Shown piece after piece: positions 54,243 to 63,707 of a DNA stretch of 64,000 nucleotides. Source of the DNA: Anaerovorax odorimutans DSM 5092. Lineage in GTDB: Bacteria > Bacillota > Clostridia > Peptostreptococcales > Anaerovoracaceae. The translations under genes were made by a program, and so were the position numbers. The first letter of the stretch is position 1. Every line of letters starts with the position of its first letter. The DNA is taken from the NCBI RefSeq assembly GCF_000426305.1, contig NZ_AUFC01000002.1:1-64000 (forward strand), written 5' to 3'. Below the pieces are notes generated by a model that was not told the origin of the DNA, did not search any database, and saw only the letters and a list, made by a program, of their open reading frames with translations.

Positions 54243-55352
54243 ATGCAATATAAAGATGTCTGTAAGTTGGATTTTCTCTTGGAAATGTCAGAACGTCAAA
54301 TATCAGCACGTGAATTTTTCAGTAATGTTTTACTGAATTCTCTAGATAAAAATTTGGATTTGAAAAATGTGTTAATATTGTGCTTTGATAAGTATAATAA
54401 TTTCCTTTCGTGGACAGATCGAAATGGCATTCTCATCAACTGTGAAGAACATCCATACAGAAAATTTGCCGTAAATGATGTGATAGGACATATGGCTTAT
54501 CAGGATGCGTGCCGTGACCACCTGACTTATTTCAATGTCGTTCCTAGACTCTATAAATCCACAGATATAATTGACTCCATTGATTATGATAACTCCGCAT
54601 ATGTTCGCTTTATGGAAGAAAACTTCCACGAACATTACAGTGTGACCATGGCTTTAGGTATCAATGCTTACATTCAAATTATTTTTTTTAAATCTCTGGA
54701 GGAGGGCGATTTTACAGATGAGGAAATGGAGGAGCTGAATAAAATCTATATCTATATGGCCAATTCCTATAAAAACTTTAAAAAGCATGAACAGGCAAAG
54801 ATCATCTCCAACATTCAGAATGAAATAATTTCCTCAGGTGAAAAGGCTTATTTGATCACTGACGACTTCAATCACATCATGAGCTATAACAAGACTGCGC
54901 TGAGTTATCTGGAAGACATTCTGGGATCATCTATTGATGATCAGATGAGTAACACAAAACCCTGTGCATGGCTACCTTTCCTTTTGGGAGGTGGGGATGA
55001 TATACTCGCTACAAATCGTGTTCAGACTAGTATCATCAAAAACTATATTTTTAAAATATACACCTATGACCAGTGTTATTCACATGGTATCATAGATAGG
55101 TATCATTGGATTACAATTTCCAAGAACGAGGAAGGAAAGACTCCTGACAATATTGGGACAATACTGCATCTGACACAGTCAGAGTGGAAAGTAGCGGAGC
55201 TTTTATACGATGGACTTACCTATCAGGCCATCGCCGACGAACTGGTGCTGAGCTATCATACCGTCAAGAATCATGTGCAGAATATTTATACTAAGTGTGG
55301 AGTAAAAAGCCGTTTCCAATTATGCAAATTGCTCAAAAATATCGAACGATAA
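54243..55352 (+). CDS. LuxR-type regulator with large N-terminal sensory region
   Basis: The 369-residue protein ends in a LuxR HTH (LTQSEWKVAELLYDGLTYQA, IADELVLSYHTVKNHVQNIY, about 305-365). The first 300 residues resemble GAF/PAS-type sensing domains (VLILCFDKYNNFLSWTDRNG; YLITDDFNHIMSYNKTALSY). No receiver domain is present, so it may bind a small molecule directly. It lies upstream of the activase and glycyl-radical enzyme genes in the same direction, separated by a strong hairpin at 55367-55430, and is the best candidate for their regulator. Confidence 0.8.
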   Translation: MQYKDVCKLDFLLEMSERQISAREFFSNVLLNSLDKNLDLKNVLILCFDKYNNFLSWTDRNGILINCEEHPYRKFAVNDVIGHMAYQDACRDHLTYFNVVPRLYKSTDIIDSIDYDNSAYVRFMEENFHEHYSVTMALGINAYIQIIFFKSLEEGDFTDEEMEELNKIYIYMANSYKNFKKHEQAKIISNIQNEIISSGEKAYLITDDFNHIMSYNKTALSYLEDILGSSIDDQMSNTKPCAWLPFLLGGGDDILATNRVQTSIIKNYIFKIYTYDQCYSHGIIDRYHWITISKNEEGKTPDNIGTILHLTQSEWKVAELLYDGLTYQAIADELVLSYHTVKNHVQNIYTKCGVKSRFQLCKLLKNIER

Positions 55353-55366
55353 TTATCATATTTGGT

Positions 55367-55430
55367 CATTCTCATTTTAAATAGGGAATCTTCCCTATTT
55401 AAAATAGTGAGAATGGCTACTTTTTTTTTA
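55367..55430 (+). terminator. Long hairpin with T tract after the LuxR-type gene
   Basis: CATTCTCA (55367-55374) and TGAGAATG (55408-55415) bracket an inner 14-base perfect stem (TTTTAAATAGGGAA / TTCCCTATTTAAAA). A run of nine T follows. It is a very stable terminator, or a regulated one, before the activase gene. Confidence 0.85.
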
Positions 55431-55588
55431 ATATTGGTTTTGATATAATTTTCATATAAGAGATGTTCTGGAATATCCATATATCCTATACTAAGATGGG
55501 GTGGGAAGAATGATAAATTTAAAAAAAGAATATCTAATATATCAATATAAATAAATAACATCTATTGTTATTGGACGGAGGGAATCAA

Positions 55589-56539
55589 TTGCCACGGCAA
55601 GGAATTATATTTAATATTCAGCGTTTTACCATCCACGATGGACCGGGCATTCGTACGGAATTGTTTTTGAAAGGGTGTCCCCTGAGATGCGATTGGTGCA
55701 GCAATCCCGAGAGTCAGATTGCTTCTATAGAGCTGGGAGTGTACAAAACCAAATGTATTTCACGCAAAAAATGCGGCGAGTGTGAGAGAGTCTGCCCCGA
55801 GGAGGGTGTACTGAATTTTACGCGAGGTAAACTTACTTCTATAGATTATAGTAAATGTACCAATTGCCTTGCTTGCTATAATGCCTGTCCTTCGGATGCG
55901 ATTAAGCAATGGGGTAAGTTCATGTCCGTGGAAGAATGTATGAAAGAGATCCGCAAGGACAAGGGATATTATGATCGATCCGGTGGCGGTGTTACGGTTT
56001 CCGGCGGCGAACCTCTGATTCAAAGCGACTTTGTTGCAGAGCTTTTTAAAGCTTGCAAAGACGAAGGAATCCACACTTGTTTTGAATCCACCTTCTATGC
56101 TGACTGGAAAGAAATTGAAAAGATTCTGCCATACACAGATCTTATTATTTCGGATATCAAACATATGAATTCCAATATCCATAAAAAGTACACCGGAGTA
56201 CACAATACTAAGATTCTGGAAAACTTGAAGCGACTGGTGAATGAAGAACGTGAACTCATTCTGCGGGTTCCGATTATTCCCAATATAAATGACGATATGG
56301 ATAATATAAAAGCTACTGCTGATTTTATGATTGACGAGCTTGGTGGTCGTGTTAGAACACTACAACTTTTGAGCTTTATGCGTTTGGGAGAAGAGAAATA
56401 CCTCTCGCTAGACATGCCATACAAGATGGAGGATGTCAAGGTTAACAGGAGATCATTTCAGAAGCATATCAATCAACTAGCTGACTATTTCAACAGCCGT
56501 GGCATCCACTGCCAGGTAGGGACGAAAGAAAAACAATAA
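55589..56539 (+). CDS. Glycyl-radical enzyme activase (radical SAM)
   Basis: The 316-residue activase has the radical SAM cluster site GCPLRCDWCSNPES (C-x3-C-x2-C) and a two-cluster ferredoxin insert (CISRKKCGECERVCP; CTNCLACYNACPSDA). This longer form is typical for activases of decarboxylases, lyases and dehydratases rather than PFL itself. SGGEPLI and the SAM-binding DIKHMNS follow. TTG 55589 after GGAGGG is the likely start; the frame is open 8 codons further up. It generates the glycyl radical on the enzyme encoded 26 bases downstream. Confidence 0.92.
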   Translation: MPRQGIIFNIQRFTIHDGPGIRTELFLKGCPLRCDWCSNPESQIASIELGVYKTKCISRKKCGECERVCPEEGVLNFTRGKLTSIDYSKCTNCLACYNACPSDAIKQWGKFMSVEECMKEIRKDKGYYDRSGGGVTVSGGEPLIQSDFVAELFKACKDEGIHTCFESTFYADWKEIEKILPYTDLIISDIKHMNSNIHKKYTGVHNTKILENLKRLVNEERELILRVPIIPNINDDMDNIKATADFMIDELGGRVRTLQLLSFMRLGEEKYLSLDMPYKMEDVKVNRRSFQKHINQLADYFNSRGIHCQVGTKEKQ

Positions 56540-56565
56540 AATAATTTATAAGGAGATGTTTTGTA

Positions 56566-59097
56566 ATGAATTCTATGAATACAAACAAGTGTAAAACACC
56601 GTGCGGAACAGAGCCTTTTGACTATACTTACAGTCTGGGCTATCAGGTTCACCATGAAGATTGGTCTCCGTTCCCGCGGGTAAACCATCTTAGACAGACA
56701 TTCTTAGACAGACCGTATGACGTTGACGTGGAGAGGTTAAGGTTGGTTACCGAGGCCTATAAGAAACATGAAGGATGTACAACAAAGCTTAGGTGCGCTT
56801 ATGCCTTTGAGAATATCCTGAACAATGTAAACCTGGAAATCTATGACGAAGATATCATACTGGGCGAGATAGCAGCACCGGCAAAGGCATCACCCATATA
56901 TCCGGAGTTTTCTGTAAACTGGATAATTGATGAAGTACAGCATTTCCCTTTTGAGGAGCGTGCACATGATCAGTTCTACATAAGAAATGACGAAGACAGG
57001 AAAGAAATTGTAGAGCTTTGTAAATACTGGGTAGGGAAGACAGTTGATGATCTTATAAATTCAAGACTGGAAGAGGATCAGCTCAAGGGCTCTGAGGTAG
57101 GTAAAAAGATTTTTCAGACCAATCTATATCATTATGCAGGTGTTGGACACCTGGTTCTGGACTATGAAAAGCTGATGAGAGTTGGCTTTAATGGCTTGAT
57201 TGAAGAAGCCAAGGCAGCTTTTACACAGCTGACTAAGAAAGATCCAGACTATGCCGATAAGAGGGACTTCTACGAGGCAATGATCATTTCACTTAAAGCT
57301 GCTAAAAAGTACATTGAGCGTTATGCAAAACTGGCTGAAGAGCGCGCTGAAGCAGAAAAGGATCTCAAGAGAAAGAAAGAACTTGAAACCATGGCAGCAA
57401 ACTGCCATCAGATAGCAGGTGGTCCGGCAAAGACTTTCTGGCAGGCGATACAATTATTCAATTTTGCTACAACTCTTACTCAAATTGAAGGAAATGGACA
57501 TTCAATTTCCTACGGTCGTATGGATCAATGGCTATATCCTTATTATGAGGCTGATATAAAGAATGGTATTATCACAAAGGAATGGGCTCTTGAGATTATT
57601 GAGGTTCAGTATGTTAAGATGAACAACCCTACTAAGCTGAAGGATAAGGGAACTGTAATCGTACGAAATGGCCGTGGATTCGGTGGTGAGTGCCTGACCA
57701 TTGGCGGCGTAGATTGCCATGGAAATGATATGACCAATGATTTGACCATGTTGATGTTGGAAGCTTCTGCACATACACGTATGATGAACCCTTGGCTCTT
57801 AGTACGTATGCATGAAAATACACCTTATGAATTAAAGGTGAAGACTGTTGAATGTATTCGTGCAGGTTATGGACATCCGAAGATTTTCAATGACGGCCCA
57901 ACTATCAAGGCTATGATGAAGAAGGGTATGACGCTTGAAGAGGCAAGAGACTATGCGGTTATCGGCTGCGTTGAGCCTGATCTTCCCGGTAAGGAATACG
58001 GCTGGCATGATGCCGCATATGTGAATACCGCAAAGATGATGGAAATGGTAATTAATGGCGGGCGCTGTCTAGATTGCGGACCTCATTGTGCAAGATGGGA
58101 AAACTGCGGAGCTATCGGTGGACACCTTGGACCGGATACTGGCAGCCTTGATACCTACAAGAACTTCGAAGAGGTTCTAGAGAGTGTCGACAAGCAGTTT
58201 GCTTACTGGTGTGATCAGATGTGCAGCAGCCTGAATATCATCGACAAAGCACATAGACAACGTAAGCCTCTTCCTTTTGTTTCCTCATTTTTTGAGGGTT
58301 GTATTACTACTGGTAATGATCTGACAGAGGGTGGAGCTAAATATAACGGCATTGGTCCGCAGGCTAGTGGTATTGGCACCTGTGCAGATTCATTGGCTAC
58401 GATTAAGCAGCTGGTGTTCGATGAAAAGCGCTATACCGGTGCAGAACTGCTTCAGGCAGTTCTTGACAATTGGAAAGGCCACGAGGCTCTCTATGCTCTT
58501 GTAAACAGCTCAAAAGTTCATCATTATGGCAATGATGACGATTATGCAGATGACTTGTTCAAATATATGTTCGAATGCTATTGCAGACATATTGCAGGCC
58601 GAAAGACTCCAAGAGGCGGTGAGTTCAGTCCGGGTGTATACTCTGTAAATGCAAATGTAGGTATGGGTATAAATACTAACGCTTCCATTGATGGTCGTAA
58701 AGCAGGTGAGGCTATCTCTGACAACATGGGGCCGGTACATACGGAAGGTGGTTCTCACGATATTAACGGACCGACTGCTATTGCAAACTCTGTAACCAAG
58801 GTTGATCACAGTCTTGCCACTAATGGTACTTTGCTGAACCTTAGGTTCCCGCAGGAGGCTATTGCAGGTACAGAAGGAAGAGAAAATCTTGTAAGCTTCA
58901 TCGATGAGTATATTGCTAAGCAGGCAATGCATGTTCAGTTTAATGTCATGAGTGCGGCAACGATGAGAGCTGCACAGAAGAAGCCTGAAGATTACAAAGA
59001 CATGCTGGTACGTGTTGCCGGATACAGCGCTTACTTTGTAGAACTTGGTAAGCCGCTACAGAAGGATTTGATTCAGCGTACAGAGCTTCATTTCTAA
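56566..59097 (+). CDS. Glycyl-radical enzyme of unassigned substrate
   Basis: The 843-residue enzyme has the catalytic thiyl Cys at about 468 in VIGCVEPDLPG and the glycyl radical site RVAGYSAYF with Gly at about 819. The G-C-V-E-P loop is seen in glycerol/propanediol dehydratase, choline lyase and similar C-C, C-O, C-N or C-S bond-cleaving relatives, not in PFL. An extra cluster with Cys at about 501, 504, 508 and 514 (RCLDCGPHCARWENCG) follows the catalytic loop. The substrate cannot be read from the sequence. A GGAGAT site precedes the ATG; the activase is upstream and transporter genes are about 1 kb downstream. Confidence 0.9.
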   Translation: MNSMNTNKCKTPCGTEPFDYTYSLGYQVHHEDWSPFPRVNHLRQTFLDRPYDVDVERLRLVTEAYKKHEGCTTKLRCAYAFENILNNVNLEIYDEDIILGEIAAPAKASPIYPEFSVNWIIDEVQHFPFEERAHDQFYIRNDEDRKEIVELCKYWVGKTVDDLINSRLEEDQLKGSEVGKKIFQTNLYHYAGVGHLVLDYEKLMRVGFNGLIEEAKAAFTQLTKKDPDYADKRDFYEAMIISLKAAKKYIERYAKLAEERAEAEKDLKRKKELETMAANCHQIAGGPAKTFWQAIQLFNFATTLTQIEGNGHSISYGRMDQWLYPYYEADIKNGIITKEWALEIIEVQYVKMNNPTKLKDKGTVIVRNGRGFGGECLTIGGVDCHGNDMTNDLTMLMLEASAHTRMMNPWLLVRMHENTPYELKVKTVECIRAGYGHPKIFNDGPTIKAMMKKGMTLEEARDYAVIGCVEPDLPGKEYGWHDAAYVNTAKMMEMVINGGRCLDCGPHCARWENCGAIGGHLGPDTGSLDTYKNFEEVLESVDKQFAYWCDQMCSSLNIIDKAHRQRKPLPFVSSFFEGCITTGNDLTEGGAKYNGIGPQASGIGTCADSLATIKQLVFDEKRYTGAELLQAVLDNWKGHEALYALVNSSKVHHYGNDDDYADDLFKYMFECYCRHIAGRKTPRGGEFSPGVYSVNANVGMGINTNASIDGRKAGEAISDNMGPVHTEGGSHDINGPTAIANSVTKVDHSLATNGTLLNLRFPQEAIAGTEGRENLVSFIDEYIAKQAMHVQFNVMSAATMRAAQKKPEDYKDMLVRVAGYSAYFVELGKPLQKDLIQRTELHF

Positions 59098-59196
59098 TAG
59101 TTAATTACTCCAATAAAATCTTTTATAGAAGATGGAGGCTGTACATTAGGCGGTATAGGCAAGAATATGTTGAAATAAAAAGAGAAAGGAATTTAT

Positions 59197-59432
59197 ATGG
59201 GTATGATAGGAAGAACTGAACTTTGTCCACATGGGAAGCGGGAAAAAATGTTGTATGGCAAAAGTAGAAGAATTGGCTCTAATCTGAGTATACCAAGTTA
59301 GTACAGGACTATCCGAATAATCCTTGGGATACATTGGATGGGGGATATGTATTTCTTTGAGAAGAAAAAAATTATGTTAAGGCAAAAGAGCTATATGAAA
59401 AGAGTTTAGTTATAGCGAAAGTACCTGTATGA
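59197..59432 (+). pseudogene. Decayed SEC-C/TPR-type protein
   Basis: After AAAGGA and ATG 59197 the frame reads GRTELCPHGKREKM, close to the SEC-C pattern G-R-N-x-x-C-P-C-G-S-G-K-K. The matching K-C-C-M-A-K-V-E-E-L-A lies one frame over. Then VQDYPNNPWDTLDGG and KAKELYEKSLVIAK resemble the TPR part of such proteins. Several stops and a shift break the gene, and most of the middle is gone. Confidence 0.5.
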
Positions 59433-59515
59433 ATTTTTTATGAATATTTAACTTTCTGATTTCTTAAGCAGCTGTAAATTTCATTTATATATAAACTCCA
59501 CATTTACTTCCTATC

Positions 59516-59743
59516 AGATACATTTCCTGGATTAAAAGAGGATTGTATCGAGCACTGAAAAGGATTGTAGGGCGCATTGATTTGGATGTACTCAATAGAC
59601 TGGTGTAAGAAATTCCTACAATTACAGAGATTTAGAATGATTTTTATAAGTTTAGACCGTGGCAAAGAAAGGAAAAAATCTTAGACTACAGAATTGAGCT
59701 GCTGCTGAAACAGGAACTTTCACAGCAAAAACAAGAAAGCTAA
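59516..59743 (+). pseudogene. Unrecognised decayed gene with two in-frame stops
   Basis: One frame is almost continuous for 75 codons: ISWIKRGLYRALKRIVGRID, then LDVLNRLV, TAA, EIPTITEI, TAG, NDFYKF, and QRKEKILDYRIELLLKQEL to a stop at 59741. The regular helical pattern suggests a former real protein. I cannot assign a family. The gap from 59744 to the promoter at 59918 holds nothing recognised. Confidence 0.4.
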
Positions 59744-59917
59744 CCTAAGCTAAATCTTGTATTATACTTGCCATATGGAAACCTCCTTTCTGTGCCTGTG
59801 TTGTTGTAATAACTTAGACATAACACAATTTAGAAGTTTTCCTCATTTATTTTTTGAGTAAATATAACACATGTATTGTAATCCTAAATAAGAATATTAT
59901 AAAAATGTATTAGTATA

Positions 59918-59946
59918 TTGACAAAAAAAATAAATTGGTGTATTAT
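59918..59946 (+). promoter_or_regulatory. SigA-type promoter of the ABC transporter operon
   Basis: TTGACA (59918-59923), a 17-base spacer and TATTAT (59941-59946), giving a leader of about 160 bases before the first gene. Confidence 0.75.
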
Positions 59947-60026
59947 ACTGAGGTATTAAATCGCATGAAGTGATTAATTGGAATAATAATTTACTATTTA
60001 TTAAAAAATGTAGAAATTTAACTATG

Positions 60027-60078
60027 AAGGTTAAGGAGTCCGTTTATGAATGGATTGTTTAACCTTTATTTTTTTTAA
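60027..60078 (+). terminator. Leader terminator (attenuator candidate) before dppB-like gene
   Basis: AAGGTTAA (60027-60034) pairs with TTAACCTT (60059-60066); an inner AGTCC/GGATT stem extends it, and a run of T follows (TATTTTTTTT). It lies between the promoter at 59918 and the start codon at 60116, so transcription must read through it. No known riboswitch was recognised upstream of it. Confidence 0.6.
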
Positions 60079-60115
60079 GAAGTGTGATTATTTGTGACAA
60101 TAAGGGAGGGCGTTA

Positions 60116-61051
60116 ATGAAAAAAGTTAGATTTATTATCAAAAGAATAGCACAGGTAATACCTATGCTATTTATAGTGTCAGTACTTGCTTTTACATTAA
60201 GCAATCTTTCTGCAGGCGATGCGGCGGCGATTACACTTAGAGGAGATGGAGTAGAGGTTACGAAAGAAAATCTTGAAGCTGTGCGAAGTGAGTTTGGTCT
60301 TGACAAGTCCTTACCTGAACAATATTTGAATTGGTTGAAAAAGGTGGTTAAGTTTGATTTCGGAACGTCTTTTCAGACTAAGAAACCTGTTATCAATGAA
60401 ATAGCAAGACGGTTTCCGACAACATTAAAATTAGCTATTACTGCAACATTTTTTTCCCTTTTACTGGCAATTCCAATTGCATTAATATCGGCAAGGTATC
60501 AAAACAGATTACCAGACCATATATTTAGGCTTTTATGTACGGCATTAGCAACAATGCCAGATTATTGGGTAGGGCTTATGCTAATGTTTGTTTTTGCAGT
60601 ATTATTGAAAATTTTTCCTGTTATTTCAGGAAGTGAAATGAAAAATATTTTTCTTCCGGCAATTACATTAAGTCTTGCGCCTATGGCTACATATGTGCGG
60701 CTTTTGAGAAATAATCTCGTGGAAATAAAAGGCTTTGAATATATGAAGGCGGCAAGAGCAAAGGGATTAAGTGAAACGATGGCACTTATTAAGCATGGAC
60801 TTAAAAATGCAATGGTTCCATGTTTAACAATGCTTGGTACAAATTTTGGTATATTAGTATCAGGCAGCTTTGCAATTGAAACAATATTTTCTTGGAATGG
60901 CATAGGGAAGTTTGCTGTAGAAAGTATTAAGCTTAAGGATTTTCCTGTTATACAATGCTATATAATGGTGGTTGCTTTTACATATATAATGCTTAACTTG
61001 GCATTAGATATAATTTATGTATTTATTGATCCAAAAATTCAATTAGATTAA
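60116..61051 (+). CDS. ABC transporter permease, DppB/NikB type
   Basis: The 311-residue permease has about six membrane segments, an N-terminal helix (IIKRIAQVIPMLFIVSVLAF) and the BPD_transp_1 EAA-type loop (YMKAARAKGLSETMALIKHG then LKNAMVPCLTMLG). This is the order of DppB, OppB and NikB proteins importing peptides or nickel complexes. GGGAGGG precedes ATG 60116. It is the first gene of a five-gene operon running to the end of the window. Confidence 0.9.
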   Translation: MKKVRFIIKRIAQVIPMLFIVSVLAFTLSNLSAGDAAAITLRGDGVEVTKENLEAVRSEFGLDKSLPEQYLNWLKKVVKFDFGTSFQTKKPVINEIARRFPTTLKLAITATFFSLLLAIPIALISARYQNRLPDHIFRLLCTALATMPDYWVGLMLMFVFAVLLKIFPVISGSEMKNIFLPAITLSLAPMATYVRLLRNNLVEIKGFEYMKAARAKGLSETMALIKHGLKNAMVPCLTMLGTNFGILVSGSFAIETIFSWNGIGKFAVESIKLKDFPVIQCYIMVVAFTYIMLNLALDIIYVFIDPKIQLD

Positions 61052-61061
61052 GGTGTAGGAT

Positions 61062-61946
61062 ATGAAAAGTGAAAATAAAAGACTTTTTAAAAATATTATC
61101 GAAGTTTTAATGAAGGATAAGTTGGCTGTTGCAGGACTGGTAATAGTACTGGTGTTTCTTATATTAGGGGCGTTCGCTTCACAAATTGCACCACATGACC
61201 CTATCGAGGTTGTACTTTCAAGAAAGCTACAGCTTCCATCATTGGAATTTCCTATGGGTACAGATAATATGGGAAGATGCATATTTTCCAGAATACTTTA
61301 TGGCACAAGAGTTTCGTTATATAACGCACTTGTGGTTCTTGCAGCAATACTTGCAGTTGGTATTCCGCTTGGAATTACGGCCGGATATGTTGGAGGTTGG
61401 GTAGATAATCTGATAATGAGATTATCAGATATTGCCTCTACTTTTCCATCAAGTCTGCTTGCCCTTGCAATAGTAGGAATTGCAGGCCCGAGCATGAAAA
61501 ATATTATGATTGTGTTCATATTTTTATGGTGGGCACCTTTTGCACGAATTATACGAGGTACTGTTATAAAAATCAAAGAAAAAGACTTTGTTACAGCAGC
61601 GGTTTCCTGCGGCAGTTCAAGATTTAAAATAATAATAAACCATATCTTTTTAAATTCTGTTTCACCAATAATAGTTTTATCAACTCTTAGAGTTGCAGCT
61701 ATTATAATGCATTTGGCGGCATTTTCATTCATAGGTCTTGGAACGCAGCCACCTCAGGCTGATTGGGGAGTTATGCTAAATGATGGAAGACAGTTTATTA
61801 CAACTAATCCAATATTAATGCTTTGGCCTGGACTTGCGATAATGTTTTCGGTTTTTGGTCTAAATATGCTTGGAGAAGGATTTAATAGTGCATTACTGCC
61901 GATTTCAGGAGAAGGTAATAGCCAAAAAGGAGTAAAGTATGAATGA
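61062..61946 (+). CDS. ABC transporter permease, DppC/NikC type
   Basis: The 294-residue partner permease has an N-terminal membrane helix (LAVAGLVIVLVFLILGAFAS), the segment FPMGTDNMGRCIFSRILYGT typical of DppC/NikC, and the EAA loop IKEKDFVTAAVSCGSSRFKI. It forms the translocation path together with the first permease. The start lies 10 bases after that gene. It overlaps the next gene by eight bases. Confidence 0.9.
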   Translation: MKSENKRLFKNIIEVLMKDKLAVAGLVIVLVFLILGAFASQIAPHDPIEVVLSRKLQLPSLEFPMGTDNMGRCIFSRILYGTRVSLYNALVVLAAILAVGIPLGITAGYVGGWVDNLIMRLSDIASTFPSSLLALAIVGIAGPSMKNIMIVFIFLWWAPFARIIRGTVIKIKEKDFVTAAVSCGSSRFKIIINHIFLNSVSPIIVLSTLRVAAIIMHLAAFSFIGLGTQPPQADWGVMLNDGRQFITTNPILMLWPGLAIMFSVFGLNMLGEGFNSALLPISGEGNSQKGVKYE

Positions 61947-62724
61947 GATACCAATACTTGAAATTAAAAATTTAAAAACTTATTTTTATCAAAAAGAAGA
62001 AACAATAAAGGCTGTTGATGACATAAGTATGAAAGCCTTTTCAGGGAAAATAACTGCGATTGTAGGAGAAAGTGGCAGCGGAAAATCTGTAACAACACTT
62101 TCTATTTTGAGACTTATACAAGGAAATGGAAAGATTATTGGGGGAGAAATACTTCTGAAGGGGGAAGACATGCTTAAAATGACTGAAAAACAGCTTTGTA
62201 GCATAAGAGGTAAAGATATTTCCATGATTTTTCAAGATCCGTCTGGAGCATTAAATCCTGTTATTAAAATAAAAAAGCAGCTCATTGAAGCTATAAAGTT
62301 ACATAATAAGCAAATTTCAAAAAAAGAATGTATTGAAAAATGTATTAAAATGATTAAAGCGGTTGGCTTAAGAGAACCAGAAAAAATTATGGAAAGCTAT
62401 CCATTTGAGCTTAGTGGTGGTATGTGTCAAAGAGCTATGGTTGCTATGGCACTTTTATCGACTCCAAAAGTGTTAATTGCTGATGAACCTACAACTTCAC
62501 TTGACTTAACTATACAGGCAGTAATACTTGATGAAATTTATAAACTTAAGGGAAAAAATATGGCAATTATACTTATTACCCATGATTTGAGTGTTGTAGC
62601 ACAAATGGCAGACGATGTATATATTATGCATAATGGACATATTGTGGAAAGCGGTACAGTATTTGATGTTTTTGATGTTCCAAAGCACGAATATACAAAA
62701 TCGTTGCTTAGATCAATTTCATAA
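61939..62724 (+). CDS. ABC transporter ATPase, DppD/NikD type
   Basis: The 261-residue ATPase has Walker A GESGSGKS, Q-loop FQDPSGALNP, signature LSGGMCQR, Walker B VLIADEPTTSLD and the H-loop ITHDLSVV. It lacks the C-terminal oligopeptide/dipeptide extension (about 60 residues) seen in DppD/OppD and is closer to NikD in length. It pairs with the ATPase encoded next. Confidence 0.9.
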   Translation: MNEIPILEIKNLKTYFYQKEETIKAVDDISMKAFSGKITAIVGESGSGKSVTTLSILRLIQGNGKIIGGEILLKGEDMLKMTEKQLCSIRGKDISMIFQDPSGALNPVIKIKKQLIEAIKLHNKQISKKECIEKCIKMIKAVGLREPEKIMESYPFELSGGMCQRAMVAMALLSTPKVLIADEPTTSLDLTIQAVILDEIYKLKGKNMAIILITHDLSVVAQMADDVYIMHNGHIVESGTVFDVFDVPKHEYTKSLLRSIS

Positions 62725-62745
62725 AATGTGGTAATGGAGGTCACA

Positions 62746-63687
62746 ATGAGTCTTATTGAAGTGAAAAATGCCTATAAATGTTATGGTAAAATAAAAAAAC
62801 ATTCAGTTTATGCTTTAACAGATGTAAACCTTACAATAGAGAAAGGAGAAATAGTTGGGCTTGTAGGAGAAAGTGGCTGCGGAAAAAGCACATTGGGGAA
62901 AATTTTTCTTAAACTTGAAAAGCTAACAAGCGGAAAAGTGTTTTTTAATGGTCAGGATATAACAAATTTTTCTTTTAACCAAATGTTAAGTATTAGAAAA
63001 AATATGCAGATGATTTTTCAAAATAGTAGTAATGTTTTTAATCCTTACTTTACAGTAAGGCAGGTTTTATCTGAACCATTAAATAATTACTTTAAGTTAT
63101 CCTATGAAGAAAAAGAAAAAAGAATGACGTTGCTTCTTAAAAGAGTAGGGCTTAACAATTCTTATCTTGAAAGATATGGCAACGAGTTAAGTGGTGGTCA
63201 AAGACAAAGGATAGGAATTGCAAGGGCTTTAATACTTAATCCTGAATTTGTTGTTTGCGATGAACCAGTGTCAAGCGTTGATTATGCTATAAGAAATCAG
63301 CTTTTAACGCTCCTTTTAGATTTAAAGCATGATTTTGGACTTACTTATCTTTTTATTTCACATGACCTTTCGGCAGTAAATAAAATATGCACAAAGGTTG
63401 TTATTATGTATCTTGGAAATATCATGGAAATAATACCTAGAATGGATGAGAATGTAGAACACCCGTATTCAAAAGCACTTCTAGCAGCGGCGCTTTCTGC
63501 TGACCCACATAACAGAAGTGAAAAGAAGATTTTATTTAAGGAAACAGATGAGATATTTGTTCCAAAAAAAGGGTGCGCATTTCAAAACAGGTGTCTTTAT
63601 GCAAAGGAAATATGCAAAAATAAAAAACCGATTTTAACACAAATTAAAGATGGTCATTATGTAAGCTGTCATTTGTGTAAAATATAG
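62746..63687 (+). CDS. ABC transporter ATPase, DppF/OppF type
   Basis: The 313-residue ATPase has Walker A GESGCGKS, signature LSGGQRQR and Walker B FVVCDEPVSSVD. A C-terminal oligopeptide-type extension carries the Cys pattern (KGCAFQNRCLYAKEICKNKK, then SCHLC), which in such ATPases can bind an Fe-S cluster. In Walker B the usual S-A-L-D is S-S-V-D. ATG 62746 after GGAGG is the likely start. With the shorter DppD/NikD-like partner the pair is of mixed type. Confidence 0.88.
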   Translation: MSLIEVKNAYKCYGKIKKHSVYALTDVNLTIEKGEIVGLVGESGCGKSTLGKIFLKLEKLTSGKVFFNGQDITNFSFNQMLSIRKNMQMIFQNSSNVFNPYFTVRQVLSEPLNNYFKLSYEEKEKRMTLLLKRVGLNNSYLERYGNELSGGQRQRIGIARALILNPEFVVCDEPVSSVDYAIRNQLLTLLLDLKHDFGLTYLFISHDLSAVNKICTKVVIMYLGNIMEIIPRMDENVEHPYSKALLAAALSADPHNRSEKKILFKETDEIFVPKKGCAFQNRCLYAKEICKNKKPILTQIKDGHYVSCHLCKI

Positions 63688-63707
63688 TATTTTTTAGGAG
63701 GAATAAA

